From contig NZ_CAMYIV010000011.1 of NCBI RefSeq assembly GCF_947258575.1, forward strand, positions 248,001 to 312,000: a stretch of 64,000 nt of DNA. The letters are read 5' to 3'. Each line of letters opens with the position of its first letter. The first letter of the stretch is position 1. Both the position numbers and the translations under genes were made by a program. Positions 16,901-25,249 of the stretch are shown one piece after another. Source of the stretch: an uncultured Alcanivorax sp. GTDB lineage: Bacteria > Pseudomonadota > Gammaproteobacteria > Pseudomonadales > Alcanivoracaceae. The notes below the pieces were generated by a model. It saw only the letters and a list, made by a program, of their open reading frames with translations. It was not told where the DNA came from and ran no database searches.

Positions 16901-17965
16901 ATGCCCAGTAACACTCATACCGTGATGGTCACCGGCGCTTCCGGCTACATTGCCGGCTGGATCGTCAAATACCTGTTGGAAGCGGGCCATACCGTGCATG
17001 CCACGGTGCGTGATCCCAACAAGGCCAAGAGCGTGGATCATCTGAAACGCATCGCCGACGCTGCCCCCGGCACCCTGAAACTGTTCAAGGCTGACCTGCT
17101 GGATGCGCAGAGTTTCGATGCGCCCATGCAGGGCTGCGACATTCTCATGCACACCGCCTCGCCATTCGTGCTGGATGGCTTTACCGATGCCAACGAGGCT
17201 CTGGTGCGCCCGGCCGTGGAAGGCACCCGCAATGTGCTCAATGCCGCTAACCGCTGCGACACCCTCAAGCGCGTGGTGCTCACCAGCAGCGTGGCCTCGG
17301 TATACGGTGATGCCACCGACATGAAGGGCAAAAGCGCCTTCACCGAAGCGGACTGGAATACCACCAGCAGCGTCGACCACAACCCCTACCAGTATTCCAA
17401 GGTGGCCGCCGAGCGCGAAGCCTGGAAGATCCACGATGGCCAGGGGGGCAGTGTAGAAAGCCGCTGGGACCTGGTGACCATCAATCCGGGCATGGTCTAT
17501 GGCCCCTCACTGACCAACGCCAGCAACTCCGCCAGCATTGGCACCCTGCTGGACATGGGGCGCGGCAAACTGAAAACCGGCGTGCCGGCGCTGGAGTACG
17601 GCATGGTGGATGTGCGTGAAGTGGCCCAGGCTCACCTTTTAGGTGCATTCAATCCGGAAGCGGAAGGTCGTTACATCCTGGTCAGCCAGTCCGTGTCCAT
17701 GCTCGACATCGCCGGCATCCTGCGCAAGCAATTCGGCAAGCAATACCCCTTCCCGATGATGAAGGTACCGAAACCAGTGGTGTGGGCTGTTGGTCCGTTC
17801 ATGGGCCCGGTCACCCGCAAGTTCATCAGCCGCAACGTGGGCTACCCGCTGCGCTTCGACAACAGCCGCAGCAAAGCGCTGGGCGTTAACTACCGCCCGG
17901 CGGCCGACACCCTGAAAGATCACTTCGAGCAGGTGCTGGAAGACGGGCTGGTAAGACGGCGCTAA
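16901..17965 (+). CDS. Extended SDR, NAD(P)-dependent epimerase/reductase (DFR-like)
   Basis: Protein of 354 residues. The Rossmann motif is VTGASGYIAGWIVKYLL, followed by the dihydroflavonol-4-reductase-like pattern HATVRDPNKAKSVDHL, LTSSVASVYGD and the catalytic YQYSKVAAE (Tyr-x-x-x-Lys). Homologues reduce aldehydes, ketones or sterol-like substrates with NADPH; the actual substrate is unknown. A GCGGGAG site precedes the ATG. Monocistronic, between a terminator and a repeat-rich gap. Confidence 0.88.
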   Translation: MPSNTHTVMVTGASGYIAGWIVKYLLEAGHTVHATVRDPNKAKSVDHLKRIADAAPGTLKLFKADLLDAQSFDAPMQGCDILMHTASPFVLDGFTDANEALVRPAVEGTRNVLNAANRCDTLKRVVLTSSVASVYGDATDMKGKSAFTEADWNTTSSVDHNPYQYSKVAAEREAWKIHDGQGGSVESRWDLVTINPGMVYGPSLTNASNSASIGTLLDMGRGKLKTGVPALEYGMVDVREVAQAHLLGAFNPEAEGRYILVSQSVSMLDIAGILRKQFGKQYPFPMMKVPKPVVWAVGPFMGPVTRKFISRNVGYPLRFDNSRSKALGVNYRPAADTLKDHFEQVLEDGLVRRR

Positions 17966-17989
17966 AAGCGGTGGCTTGCTGAGAGAACC

Positions 17990-18053
17990 TTCGCCTTGCG
18001 AGCAAGGCTCCAATAGCTCCTCTTGTCCGTTGGAGCTTTGCTCGCAAAGCGAA
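17990..18053. repeat. 25-nt hairpin repeat, pair
   Basis: Minus-orientation copy (17990-18013, stem GCCTTG/CAAGGC) and plus-orientation copy (18029-18053, stem GCTTTG/CAAAGC) directly downstream of the SDR gene. Confidence 0.82.
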
Positions 18054-18090
18054 GGTTTGGACTAGGAAAAGCCTACTCCGATCACCAAAA

Positions 18091-18178
18091 CGTAGGGTGG
18101 ATTAGCCGGAAGGCGTAATTCACCTTTTGAAGCGTTGGAGGGGAGGGTGGATTACGCCTTAGGCTAATCCACCCTACG
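18091..18178. repeat. Long palindrome, GTAGGGTGGATTA family, copy 3
   Basis: Arms 18091-18124 and 18147-18178 are complementary apart from a few mismatches and an indel. The element ends 7 nt before the desaturase stop codon on the minus strand. Confidence 0.85.
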
Positions 18179-18185
18179 GTTTACG

Positions 18186-19385
18186 TCAGGACTGGCTGGC
18201 TTCCTCACGGCGTGGCTCGTAGGGTTCGCCGCCGCCGGGGAAGGCCAGGCGCAGGTTGTTCAGCCAGGTGGTGCCAAACTGGCGGAACAGGGAGGCGCTG
18301 TTGTACGGAATGCCGTAGCGGTCAGCCAGCGCCCGTACTCGCGGTGCCACTTCCTTGTAGCGGTTGCTGCACATGTCCGGGAACAGGTGATGCTCAATCT
18401 GGTGTGACAGGTTGCCGGACAGAATGTGGAACAGCTTGCTGCCCTCGATGTTGCAAGAGCCCAGCATCTGGCGCAGATACCAGCGCCCGCGGGTTTCGCC
18501 TTCCACCTGCTCCAGGGTGAAGTTGTGGGCGCCGGCGGGGAAGTGCCCGCAGAAGATAATGGTGAATGCCCAGATGTTGCGGATCAGGTTGGCCACCGCA
18601 TTGGCGCCGGCCACCATGCCGAACACCAGCAGGGGCGAGAAGGGCACATAGAAGGAAATCGGGATCGCTACCAGCGCCGCGGCCAGCGGCCAGGCAATAT
18701 AATCCTTGGCCACTTGCCGCCATACCTTGTAGCCAATACGTTTTAACAGCGGCGTGAAGTCCTTCAGCTTGTTCTTGCCTTTCAGGTGGTCATCAATGGC
18801 CTGCTCATGAATGGCCACGCCTTCCTCGAATAACAGCATCAGCAGAATGAAATAGATCGGCTGCAGCAGAAACGCCGGCTTCCATTTCTGCATGGGCGTC
18901 ACCCGCATGATGCCGTAGCCCACATCCAGATCTTTTTCCAGCACATTGGTCCAGGTGTGGTGCACCACATTGTGCGAATGCATCCAGCGGTCCGACGGGC
19001 TCATGGTGTCCCATTCCCAGGTGTTGGACTGGATCTCCGGGTCCTTCATCCAGTCCCACTGGGCATGCAGCACGTTATGGGCGATTTCCATGTTCTCCAG
19101 GATCTTGGCGATGCCGAGCGCGAAGACGCCCAGGCCCATAATGGTGAGCGCCACCGGCCAGGTTGCCAGCGCGTGCCCCCAGGCGGGAATAAAAAACAGT
19201 GACAGGTAAATCACAAAGCGGGAGCTCACCGCCATGGTGCGCTGGGTCTTGATCACCTTGAGGATGTAGGCGCGATCCCGGTCGCCCCGGGAATCAAACA
19301 CCTCGTTGCGAATGGCTTCCAGCTCGCGGCCGAATTCTTCGATCTGTTCATCGGTCAGGTCGACCGGGTATTGATGGGTTTTCAT
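18186..19385 (-). CDS. Membrane fatty-acid desaturase (DesB-like)
   Basis: Integral-membrane di-iron desaturase of 399 residues with the three histidine boxes: HNVLHAQWDW (HxxxH), HSHNVVHH (HxxHH) and HQIEHHLFPD (HxxHH), plus two hydrophobic regions. The sequence around QIEHHLFPDMCSNRYKEVAPRVRALADRYGIPYN is typical of linoleoyl-CoA/DesA3-type desaturases. Pseudomonas DesB introduces a delta-9 bond into acyl-CoA with electrons from a dedicated reductase, the likely situation here. The ATG at 19385 is chosen for its GAGGGAA site; a longer in-frame start would overlap the reductase. Co-transcribed downstream of the reductase with a 10-nt gap. Confidence 0.92.
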   Translation of the reverse strand: MKTHQYPVDLTDEQIEEFGRELEAIRNEVFDSRGDRDRAYILKVIKTQRTMAVSSRFVIYLSLFFIPAWGHALATWPVALTIMGLGVFALGIAKILENMEIAHNVLHAQWDWMKDPEIQSNTWEWDTMSPSDRWMHSHNVVHHTWTNVLEKDLDVGYGIMRVTPMQKWKPAFLLQPIYFILLMLLFEEGVAIHEQAIDDHLKGKNKLKDFTPLLKRIGYKVWRQVAKDYIAWPLAAALVAIPISFYVPFSPLLVFGMVAGANAVANLIRNIWAFTIIFCGHFPAGAHNFTLEQVEGETRGRWYLRQMLGSCNIEGSKLFHILSGNLSHQIEHHLFPDMCSNRYKEVAPRVRALADRYGIPYNSASLFRQFGTTWLNNLRLAFPGGGEPYEPRREEASQS

Positions 19386-19395
19386 TATTATTCCC

Positions 19396-20514
19396 TCACA
19401 AATCCAGTTCGCAGTCGCCGGCGGCGGCGCAGATGCAGGTCTGTACAATGCTGCCTGCCTCGTTCAGTACCTCACCGGTACGCAGGTCTCGCACACACCC
19501 GGATACCAGGGTGGTGTTGCAGGTATGGCAGATGCCCATGCGGCAGCCGTGGGGCGGGTTCATGCCTGCCTCTTCGGCCACTTTCAGCAGTGGCGTCTCG
19601 CTGTCGCCATCCGTTTCTACATCGCTCTGGGCAAAGCGCACTCGGCCACCCACCGCATCGTCGGGAATGTCGGTAAAGGGTGCACGGAAGCGCTCCACAT
19701 GGAGCTGGCGACTACAGCCGGCGTCTTCCATGCATTGCTCAATGGCTTCCAGCAGGGAAGGGGGGCCGCAGGCATACACATCCCGTTCTTTCCAGTCCGG
19801 GCAGAGCGCATCCAGCTGGGCCGACGAAAAGCGGTTGCGGCTGGGGTCGTCGCCCTCGCGGCTATACATCAGGTGCAAGTGATAGCGATCGTTGTAGCGA
19901 TCCATCGCCTTCAATTCCTTGCCCAGCACCACATCAAACTCATGGGGTGCATAGTGAATATGGCAGGTGTCCGGCAGGCGACCCTGGGCAATCAGGCTGT
20001 TGATCATGCTGAACGCAGGCGTGATGCCGCTGCCCGCAGTAATGAACAGCGGCTGAATCGGCTGCGCGTCGGGCAGATAGAAATCCCCCTGCGGCAGCCC
20101 GATGGGCAGGTAATCGCCCACCTTGATATTGCGCACGATGTGATGAGAGATGGTGCCCTTGTCGATGGCCTTTACGGTGATGGTAAAGCAGTCGTCTTCC
20201 CGCTCCGGCGGGGAGGAGATGGTGTAGGTGCGGGTGTAATGCTTGCCGTTGGCGGGAATCCCCACTCGCACATGCTGTCCTGCACGGTGGCCGCGCCAGT
20301 TCAAGCCGGGGCGTAGGGTAAGAGTGCGCGCATCCTTGGTTTCATCCCAGACTTTGACGACGCGGGCCTGCATCTTGTGAGTGGTCCACAGCGGGTTCAC
20401 CAGCTCCAGGTAATGAGAGGTGCGCAAGGGCCAGGCGAAATAATCGGTGATAGTACTCAGGCGAGACCAGATGGAGGGTGATGCACCTGGCTCAGGCTGG
20501 GCGGGTTGACGCAT
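19396..20514 (-). CDS. Ferredoxin-NADP reductase-type oxidoreductase, desaturase partner
   Basis: Three-part electron-transfer protein of 372 residues. An FAD-binding domain (RTYTISSPPERED, residues about 90-110) is followed by an NAD(P)-binding domain (FITAGSGITPAFSM, YACGPPSLLEAIEQ) and a C-terminal plant-type [2Fe-2S] domain with HGCRMGICHTC and a later TCIC. It is the expected electron donor to the adjacent desaturase, as in the Pseudomonas reductase-DesB pair. First gene of the two-gene operon. No DesT-like operator (TTGAAC-N7-GTTCAA) was found upstream by eye. Confidence 0.93.
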   Translation of the reverse strand: MRQPAQPEPGASPSIWSRLSTITDYFAWPLRTSHYLELVNPLWTTHKMQARVVKVWDETKDARTLTLRPGLNWRGHRAGQHVRVGIPANGKHYTRTYTISSPPEREDDCFTITVKAIDKGTISHHIVRNIKVGDYLPIGLPQGDFYLPDAQPIQPLFITAGSGITPAFSMINSLIAQGRLPDTCHIHYAPHEFDVVLGKELKAMDRYNDRYHLHLMYSREGDDPSRNRFSSAQLDALCPDWKERDVYACGPPSLLEAIEQCMEDAGCSRQLHVERFRAPFTDIPDDAVGGRVRFAQSDVETDGDSETPLLKVAEEAGMNPPHGCRMGICHTCNTTLVSGCVRDLRTGEVLNEAGSIVQTCICAAAGDCELDL

Positions 20515-21148
20515 AACGGTTCCTCGATCGTTGTCATTATTTGAGGTGAAGCTCGCCTGGCGTGCCAGGCTGGCGGCGGGCAGCCGGGGCGGCTCGCCAT
20601 AATCCGTTTAGTCACTGTTGTTGTAGCTGTCTCATGTCAGGTTCGGATTTCAGTATCCGCTTGTGCGGGGCGCTGTGACCAACCCCTTTTACCGAATCCC
20701 TACGCAATACCCATGCAGACACACAATTGGGGGCAGCGCAGCAAGTGCACATCTGTATGTGTACAAGTGTTTACAAGACTAGAATGAGTATGGCCCGATT
20801 GTCCAGCCTGTTTTCACTTACATGCCTCATCGTTGTGACCGTCAACGATGTTGATAGCGAATACATCCAGATGTTGAGTTACCCGAAGCCTAACTGGAGA
20901 GTCCCCTCTCCCTTGAGGGGAGAGGGTGATGCTACGAAGCTGCTTAAGCACAGAGCGCCATCTCTGCTCCGGATTTGTTAGTCTGCCTGGGGGTCGTAAC
21001 AGGCAAAGTCGGTTACTAATCGCCCCGCCCACCACGTTTTTTCACGCTATAGAAACGAGCTCCAGATAGTCCCCCTGCAAAATCCATCGCCCCCGGCCCA
21101 ACAGTTGGTACACTGCACGCCTGATTTCCTGCCACCCGGGCCCGTTAC
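20515..21148. other. Divergent 634-nt intergenic region
   Basis: Separates the desaturase operon (minus) from dbpA (plus) and must hold both promoters. It contains a CCCTCTCCC-TTGAG-GGGAGAGGG inverted repeat at 20904-20926. A small frame in the middle has no ribosome binding site, homology or codon bias that would support a gene. No operator could be assigned. Confidence 0.6.
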
Positions 21149-22528
21149 GTGACTGATACCCTGTTTTCTTCCTTGCCTCTCAGCGGCGACATGCTCGCCA
21201 ACCTGGACACCCTGGGCTACACCGCTATGACGCCGGTGCAGGCGGCCAGCCTGCCGCCCCTGTTGCAGGGCCGGGATGTGATCGCCCAGGCCAGCACCGG
21301 TAGCGGCAAGACCGCCGCCTTCGGCATCGGCCTGCTGCACCCGCTGAACCTGCGCTATTACGGCTGCCAGGCACTGGTGCTGTGCCCCACGCGGGAACTG
21401 GCCGACCAGGTGGCCGCAGAGATCCGTCGCCTGGCCCGGGGCGCCGGCAACATCAAGGTGCTGACCCTCTGTGGCGGCCAGCCCATCGGTCCGCAGATCG
21501 GTTCCCTGGAGCATGGCGCCCAGGTGGTGGTGGGCACCCCGGGGCGGATACTCAAGCACCTGAGCAAAGGCACTCTCAGCCTCGACGGGCTCAACACCCT
21601 GGTGCTGGACGAAGCGGATCGCATGCTCGACATGGGCTTCTTCGACGACATTGCCGAGGTGATCCGTCAGACCCCGTCCCGTCGCCAGACTCTGCTGTTC
21701 TCCGCCACCTATCCCGCCGGCATCAAGCAGCTGGCAGAAACCTTCATGCGCGATCCGGAGCATGTGGAAGTGGAGGCGATGCACGACAACACCCGCATCG
21801 AGCAGCGCTTCTACGAAGTGGAGCCCCTGCAACGCTACGAAGCCGTGGCCGAGGCCATCGCCTGTTTCCGGCCCACCAGCTGCGTGGTGTTCTGCGTCAC
21901 CAAACAACAATGCCAGGATGTGGTCAGTCAGCTATGTCGGCAGCGATTGTCCGCCAGAGCCCTGAACAGCGACCTGGAGCAGCGCGAACGCGACGAGGTG
22001 CTCACCCTGTTCGCCAACCGTAGCCTGTCAGTGCTGGTCGCCACGGACGTGGCCGCACGGGGGCTGGATATCGACAGCCTGGATATGGTCATCAACGCGG
22101 AACTGTCCCACGACCCGCAGACCCACATTCACCGGGTAGGCCGCACCGGCCGGGCAGGGGAGAAGGGCCTGGCCATCAACCTGGTGGCCCCCCGCGAAAG
22201 CCGCCGGGCCATGGCGATCGAAGAACTGCAGGGCGAAAAGCTCAACTGGCACCCGGTCTCCAGCCTCAAGCCCCGTGCCGGCGACACCATGTTGCCGCCC
22301 ACGGTAACCCTGTGCATCGGTGCCGGCCGCAAGGACAAACTGCGCCCCGGCGATATCCTTGGAGCCCTCACCGGTGACGCCGGTATCCCCGGCAACCAGG
22401 TCGGCAAGATCACCGTCACCGACTACCAGGCCTACGTGGCCATAGAACGCGACAGCGCCGACCTGGCACTACAGCGGTTACTGGATGGCAAGATCAAGGG
22501 CAAGAACCGGCGGGTAAAGAAGCTGTAG
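21149..22528 (+). CDS. dbpA: ATP-dependent RNA helicase DbpA
   Basis: DEAD-box helicase of 459 residues. It shows the Q-motif region TAMTPVQAASLPPLL, Walker A ASTGSGKT, PTRELADQ, GTPGRILKH, VLDEADRMLDMGF, SAT and RVGRTGRAGEKG. The C-terminal domain (about residues 385-459, VTLCIGAGRKDKLRPGDILGAL to the basic RVKKL end) is the DbpA RNA-binding domain that recognises hairpin 92 of 23S rRNA. DbpA takes part in late 50S assembly. The start is GTG 21149; the family length of about 457 supports it. Confidence 0.96.
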   Translation: MTDTLFSSLPLSGDMLANLDTLGYTAMTPVQAASLPPLLQGRDVIAQASTGSGKTAAFGIGLLHPLNLRYYGCQALVLCPTRELADQVAAEIRRLARGAGNIKVLTLCGGQPIGPQIGSLEHGAQVVVGTPGRILKHLSKGTLSLDGLNTLVLDEADRMLDMGFFDDIAEVIRQTPSRRQTLLFSATYPAGIKQLAETFMRDPEHVEVEAMHDNTRIEQRFYEVEPLQRYEAVAEAIACFRPTSCVVFCVTKQQCQDVVSQLCRQRLSARALNSDLEQRERDEVLTLFANRSLSVLVATDVAARGLDIDSLDMVINAELSHDPQTHIHRVGRTGRAGEKGLAINLVAPRESRRAMAIEELQGEKLNWHPVSSLKPRAGDTMLPPTVTLCIGAGRKDKLRPGDILGALTGDAGIPGNQVGKITVTDYQAYVAIERDSADLALQRLLDGKIKGKNRRVKKL

Positions 22529-22562
22529 CAGGCCCGCCAGCCAGGGCTCTGCCTTGTCTTTT

Positions 22563-22587
22563 GTGGGAGCTATGCTTGCATGGCGAA
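22563..22587. repeat. 25-nt hairpin repeat copy
   Basis: GTGGGAGCTATGCTTGCATGGCGAA-type copy downstream of dbpA. Confidence 0.8.
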
Positions 22588-22644
22588 TACGGCGGTGACG
22601 AACGGGCAAATCCTGCCAGTCACCGAAACCGCCCAAGGTAGCCG

Positions 22645-22680
22645 CCCAAAAAATTTTGCACGCATCTGGTGCAAAAAAAA
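22645..22680 (-). terminator. Terminator-like hairpin after the CBS gene
   Basis: TTTTGCAC...GTGCAAAA arms (22654-22661 and 22669-22676); read on the minus strand, the hairpin is followed by TTTTTTGGG. It is correctly placed to end the CBS-domain transcript. Confidence 0.5.
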
Positions 22681-22721
22681 GGGTCATCATGGCGCCCTGA
22701 AAACGAGCAAAAACAGCCAGA

Positions 22722-23141
22722 TTACCCAGCCTTCCTGCTCAACTCAGCCAGCTTCTGATCCAGCATATTCAGAATATGACGGCGGCTGATCACGCCAACC
22801 ACCTTGTTTGCGCTATCCACCACCGGGTAGATCTTGGGCTTGGCGTTGAGCATCTGCTGGGCCAGGTTCAGCACATCGTCTTCCAGCGACACCGTCAGCA
22901 CTTCGCTCTGCATCAGGTCCTTTACCGTCGCCACGCGCTGGTTGTGATACACCACCTGCAGCGCGGCCTGCAGGCACTCGCGCTCACTGATCCAGCCCAC
23001 CAGAGTGCCGGCGGCGTCGGTGACCGGGCTGCCCAGCATGTCCAGCTTGATCAGGTTGCTGGACGCTTCCACCACCGGCATCTCCGGGTGGATCGTCGCA
23101 AAACGGGTGCACATCAGGTCTTTGATGGATACAGAATCCAT
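22722..23141 (-). CDS. Twin CBS-domain protein
   Basis: Protein of 139 residues consisting of two CBS motifs only: VSIKDLMCTRFATIHPEMPVVEASSNLIKLDMLGSPVTDAAGTLVG and TVKDLMQSEVLTVSLEDDVLNLAQQMLNAKPKIYPVVDSANKVVGVISRR are each shown here only by their first and last parts in the translation. Stand-alone CBS pairs bind adenosyl nucleotides and usually act as regulators of partner proteins. No partner is encoded beside it. Transcribed toward dbpA with its own terminator-like hairpin. Confidence 0.88.
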   Translation of the reverse strand: MDSVSIKDLMCTRFATIHPEMPVVEASSNLIKLDMLGSPVTDAAGTLVGWISERECLQAALQVVYHNQRVATVKDLMQSEVLTVSLEDDVLNLAQQMLNAKPKIYPVVDSANKVVGVISRRHILNMLDQKLAELSRKAG

Positions 23142-23535
23142 GGGGCTACCTCTCTTTCCCTGTCAGGGGCAACAAAACAGTTCTGCCGGCTTTTGGCCGG
23201 CCGCTGAACCTGATTACTGCGGGAACCGTGCCAACTATGGATTAGTCAGGACTCGTAGGAGCAGCGCTTGAGCCGCGAACCAAATTGGCGTGTGCCACAA
23301 ACAGCAAGTGCAGGTCGAACCGGGGAGGTGCCTGTTATCTTCTATGGTCATCACTTGATAGATATAGAGATTTGCGGCATACCTTGAGATATATGCCCAC
23401 TACTAACTGCATAAGGTTGAAAGAACAGGACACCCATCCATTCAGCCATTGGCAGCCTTGATTCTCCATGCATGGGTGTCCGGTAGGTTTTCGATGAATG
23501 GGTGTCCGGTAGGTTTTCGTCGATGTGGCGTGATG
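23142..23535. other. 394-nt gap with hairpin copy and a 26-nt tandem duplication
   Basis: Contains a 25-nt hairpin repeat copy (23255-23279, GCGC-type stem) and two identical 22-nt units, ATGGGTGTCCGGTAGGTTTTCG, at 23472-23493 and 23498-23519 (period 26). An inverted partial copy (GACACCCAT) lies near 23430. No gene is supported. The region looks like the edge of the accessory stretch that follows. Confidence 0.65.
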
Positions 23536-23991
23536 TCACTTGGGCGAAACCCGCCAGCGATGTTCCGCCTTGGCAACCGTATCACCCTGTTCATCGAAGA
23601 TACGGGTTTCTCCCCGAACCTCGTGGCTGCTTGACCAGTCCTGCCCCCCCAGGATCGTTTCTGCAATCAGCACGCCGCGTGCCTTCTTTTGGTATTCGAT
23701 ATCCATGCCGGTAACGATCCAGCGCCCATTATCGGGGGTGATGCTCATCAGGGCGAGATTGCCCGTTGTCTCGGCAAGGGTAAACAGGGCGCCCGCATGA
23801 ATCGAGGAGAGGTGGTTGCGGACGGCGCGTCGGTCACGCATTCGCCCGCGAGTATGGCCTGGTGCCAGAATCTCCAGCTCCGGTTTTATGCTGGCAGAGA
23901 AGGGCACCATCCAGCGCATGGCCAGCTGAATGAACTGCTTCCCGAATGGCCATTGTTCGGTTTTTTGCATGGTGCTTACCATGTTCGACAT
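23536..23991 (-). CDS. DUF4442 hotdog-fold protein (PaaI-like)
   Basis: Protein of 151 residues with a hotdog-like pattern: NHLSSIHAGALFTLAETTGNLALMSI contains the H-x-G-A-L/x-x-L-A-E helix found in PaaI-type thioesterases and DUF4442 proteins, followed by strands MDIEYQKKARGVLIAE and EVRGETRIFDEQGDTVAKAEHRWRV. Acyl-CoA thioester hydrolysis is possible but unproven; the usual catalytic acid is not obvious. The start at MSNMVS is chosen for AAGGGG just upstream; an earlier in-frame start adds a poorly conserved leader. Confidence 0.8.
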   Translation of the reverse strand: MSNMVSTMQKTEQWPFGKQFIQLAMRWMVPFSASIKPELEILAPGHTRGRMRDRRAVRNHLSSIHAGALFTLAETTGNLALMSITPDNGRWIVTGMDIEYQKKARGVLIAETILGGQDWSSSHEVRGETRIFDEQGDTVAKAEHRWRVSPK

Positions 23992-24079
23992 CGTATAACC
24001 CCTTGGTATGTTTAAGGCCGGGGAATCCCTCGGCATTCATTGTTCCGCTCTTTGAGGCAAGCCCTGCACCGCAAGACCG

Positions 24080-24961
24080 CTAACCGCTGTGGCTGGCGAT
24101 GGCGGGTTCCTTGTTGGCCATCCAGGCCAGTTGTTCTTCCCAGAAAGGGTGACCACAGCTCTCACGAAAGAACCCCATATGACCGATTACCGGTCTGCCC
24201 GCCGGCTTGCGCCGCACGTCGATCTGCAGGCTCGGGTAGCTGTCATATAGTTTCCGTGTCGCCGCTTTGGGAGCAATGTGATCATCCGCGAATTCAAACG
24301 CCAGGGCGGGAAGACTCAGTTCGCTGTAGGCCTGTTTGGCATTGAGATGAAAGCGTGGGGATAACAGATAGTCTTTCTGCGAGGCCCACTCGGCCCAGTC
24401 TCTAAGCAACCGGCTAGGCATATCGGCATTGGAAAGCCCCAGTGCGCGAGCAGGGAAGGGCTCGCGCAGGCGGCCAAGTATCGGCACCAGGCAGTAATAA
24501 AAACTCAATAGTTTGAGACGATACGCGAGAGGCCCGCGGCTCCAGTAAGGGAACGATGCGCCGACAAAGATCACTGCGCTCAACTGCGCCGCGCGCTTTG
24601 CAAGACCTACCAGTTGCCCGCCAATACTGTGGCCGACCAGATAGACGGGTTGGCTGCCCGCGATCTTCGTTGCCTTGCCGATCATGGTGTCGAGATCCTG
24701 GCTGCCCCACTGTGCCAGGCGGATTACATCGGGATCCGCCTGTTGGCCAGAGAGTCCGATACCTCGATAGTTAAAACTGAGGACAGTAAAACCCTTCATG
24801 GCCATGAAATTGGCATACGCGCGATAGAACCTGGCGGGCACGCCGAGTGCGCTGGCAATCAGGATGACGCCTTGGTATGGCGCTGCCCGGTCCGCGCTGT
24901 GTTCGACATATTCCAGCGCGGTACCGTCGGGGCAATGTTCCCACCGGGAGCTAGCGGACAC
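24080..24961 (-). CDS. Alpha/beta-hydrolase family protein
   Basis: Protein of 293 residues. The nucleophile elbow is VYLVGHSIGGQL (Gly-His-Ser-Ile-Gly), preceded by LSFNYRGIGLSGQQ and followed by an acid candidate in FEFADDHIAP and a late His in VIGHMGFF. It resembles the YheT/serine-aminopeptidase-like group of unknown substrate. The first codons overlap the 3' end of the DUF1272 gene by 11 bases, so the two are translated together. The pair is divergent from a TetR gene whose putative operators lie in the shared promoter. Confidence 0.85.
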   Translation of the reverse strand: MSASSRWEHCPDGTALEYVEHSADRAAPYQGVILIASALGVPARFYRAYANFMAMKGFTVLSFNYRGIGLSGQQADPDVIRLAQWGSQDLDTMIGKATKIAGSQPVYLVGHSIGGQLVGLAKRAAQLSAVIFVGASFPYWSRGPLAYRLKLLSFYYCLVPILGRLREPFPARALGLSNADMPSRLLRDWAEWASQKDYLLSPRFHLNAKQAYSELSLPALAFEFADDHIAPKAATRKLYDSYPSLQIDVRRKPAGRPVIGHMGFFRESCGHPFWEEQLAWMANKEPAIASHSG

Positions 24962-25178
24962 GGTTTCCGCCTCCTGTAAGACGTTTTGTCAGCGCCTGTA
25001 TGGGCGTAATGACACGGGGAGGGCGCAGGTGCAGTTCGCCGCCACATTTTGGGCAGATGTGATCCATCTCAGCGCTACACTCCGCGCAAAAACTGCATTC
25101 GAACGAGCAAATCAGAGCCTCTCCGTCCAAAGGCAGCGGCGCGGTGCAGCGCTCACATTTTTTCTTCATCTTCAGCAT
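24951..25178 (-). CDS. DUF1272 zinc-ribbon-like small protein
   Basis: Protein of 75 residues dominated by Cys motifs: CERC near the start, FECSFCAECS, and CPKCGGELHLRPP. These match DUF1272, a small family of predicted zinc-binding proteins often encoded beside TetR regulators. The ATG at 25178 is chosen because the cysteine array starts right after it; the longer frame adds unrelated residues reaching into the operator region. Function unknown. First gene of the two-gene unit with the hydrolase. Confidence 0.85.
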   Translation of the reverse strand: MLKMKKKCERCTAPLPLDGEALICSFECSFCAECSAEMDHICPKCGGELHLRPPRVITPIQALTKRLTGGGNRVR

Positions 25179-25211
25179 GGTTGGGCCTCGCTGGGCATTC
25201 GAATGAGAGTT

Positions 25212-25249
25212 ACATACCGACGGTATGTATGACATACTATTGGTATGTC
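25212..25249. promoter_or_regulatory. Twin palindromic operators, putative TetR-regulator sites
   Basis: Two palindromes sharing the half-site ACATACC/GGTATGT: ACATACCGACGGTATGT at 25212-25228 (7-3-7) and GACATACTATTGGTATGTC at 25231-25249 (7-5-7). The centres are about 20 nt apart, near two helical turns. The second covers the ATG of the TetR gene at 25245. Position between divergent genes argues for autoregulation and control of the DUF1272-hydrolase pair. Confidence 0.75.

Noticed and set aside
20727-20981. 84-codon frame upstream of dbpA
   Set aside because: Runs through a GGGAGAGGG inverted repeat, no ribosome binding site and no similarity to a known protein.
20515-21148. DesT-type operator before the reductase gene
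   Set aside because: No TTGAAC/GTTCAA pair with suitable spacing is present.
23472-23519. Possible CRISPR-like repeat
   Set aside because: Only two units with a 4-nt interval and no spacers.
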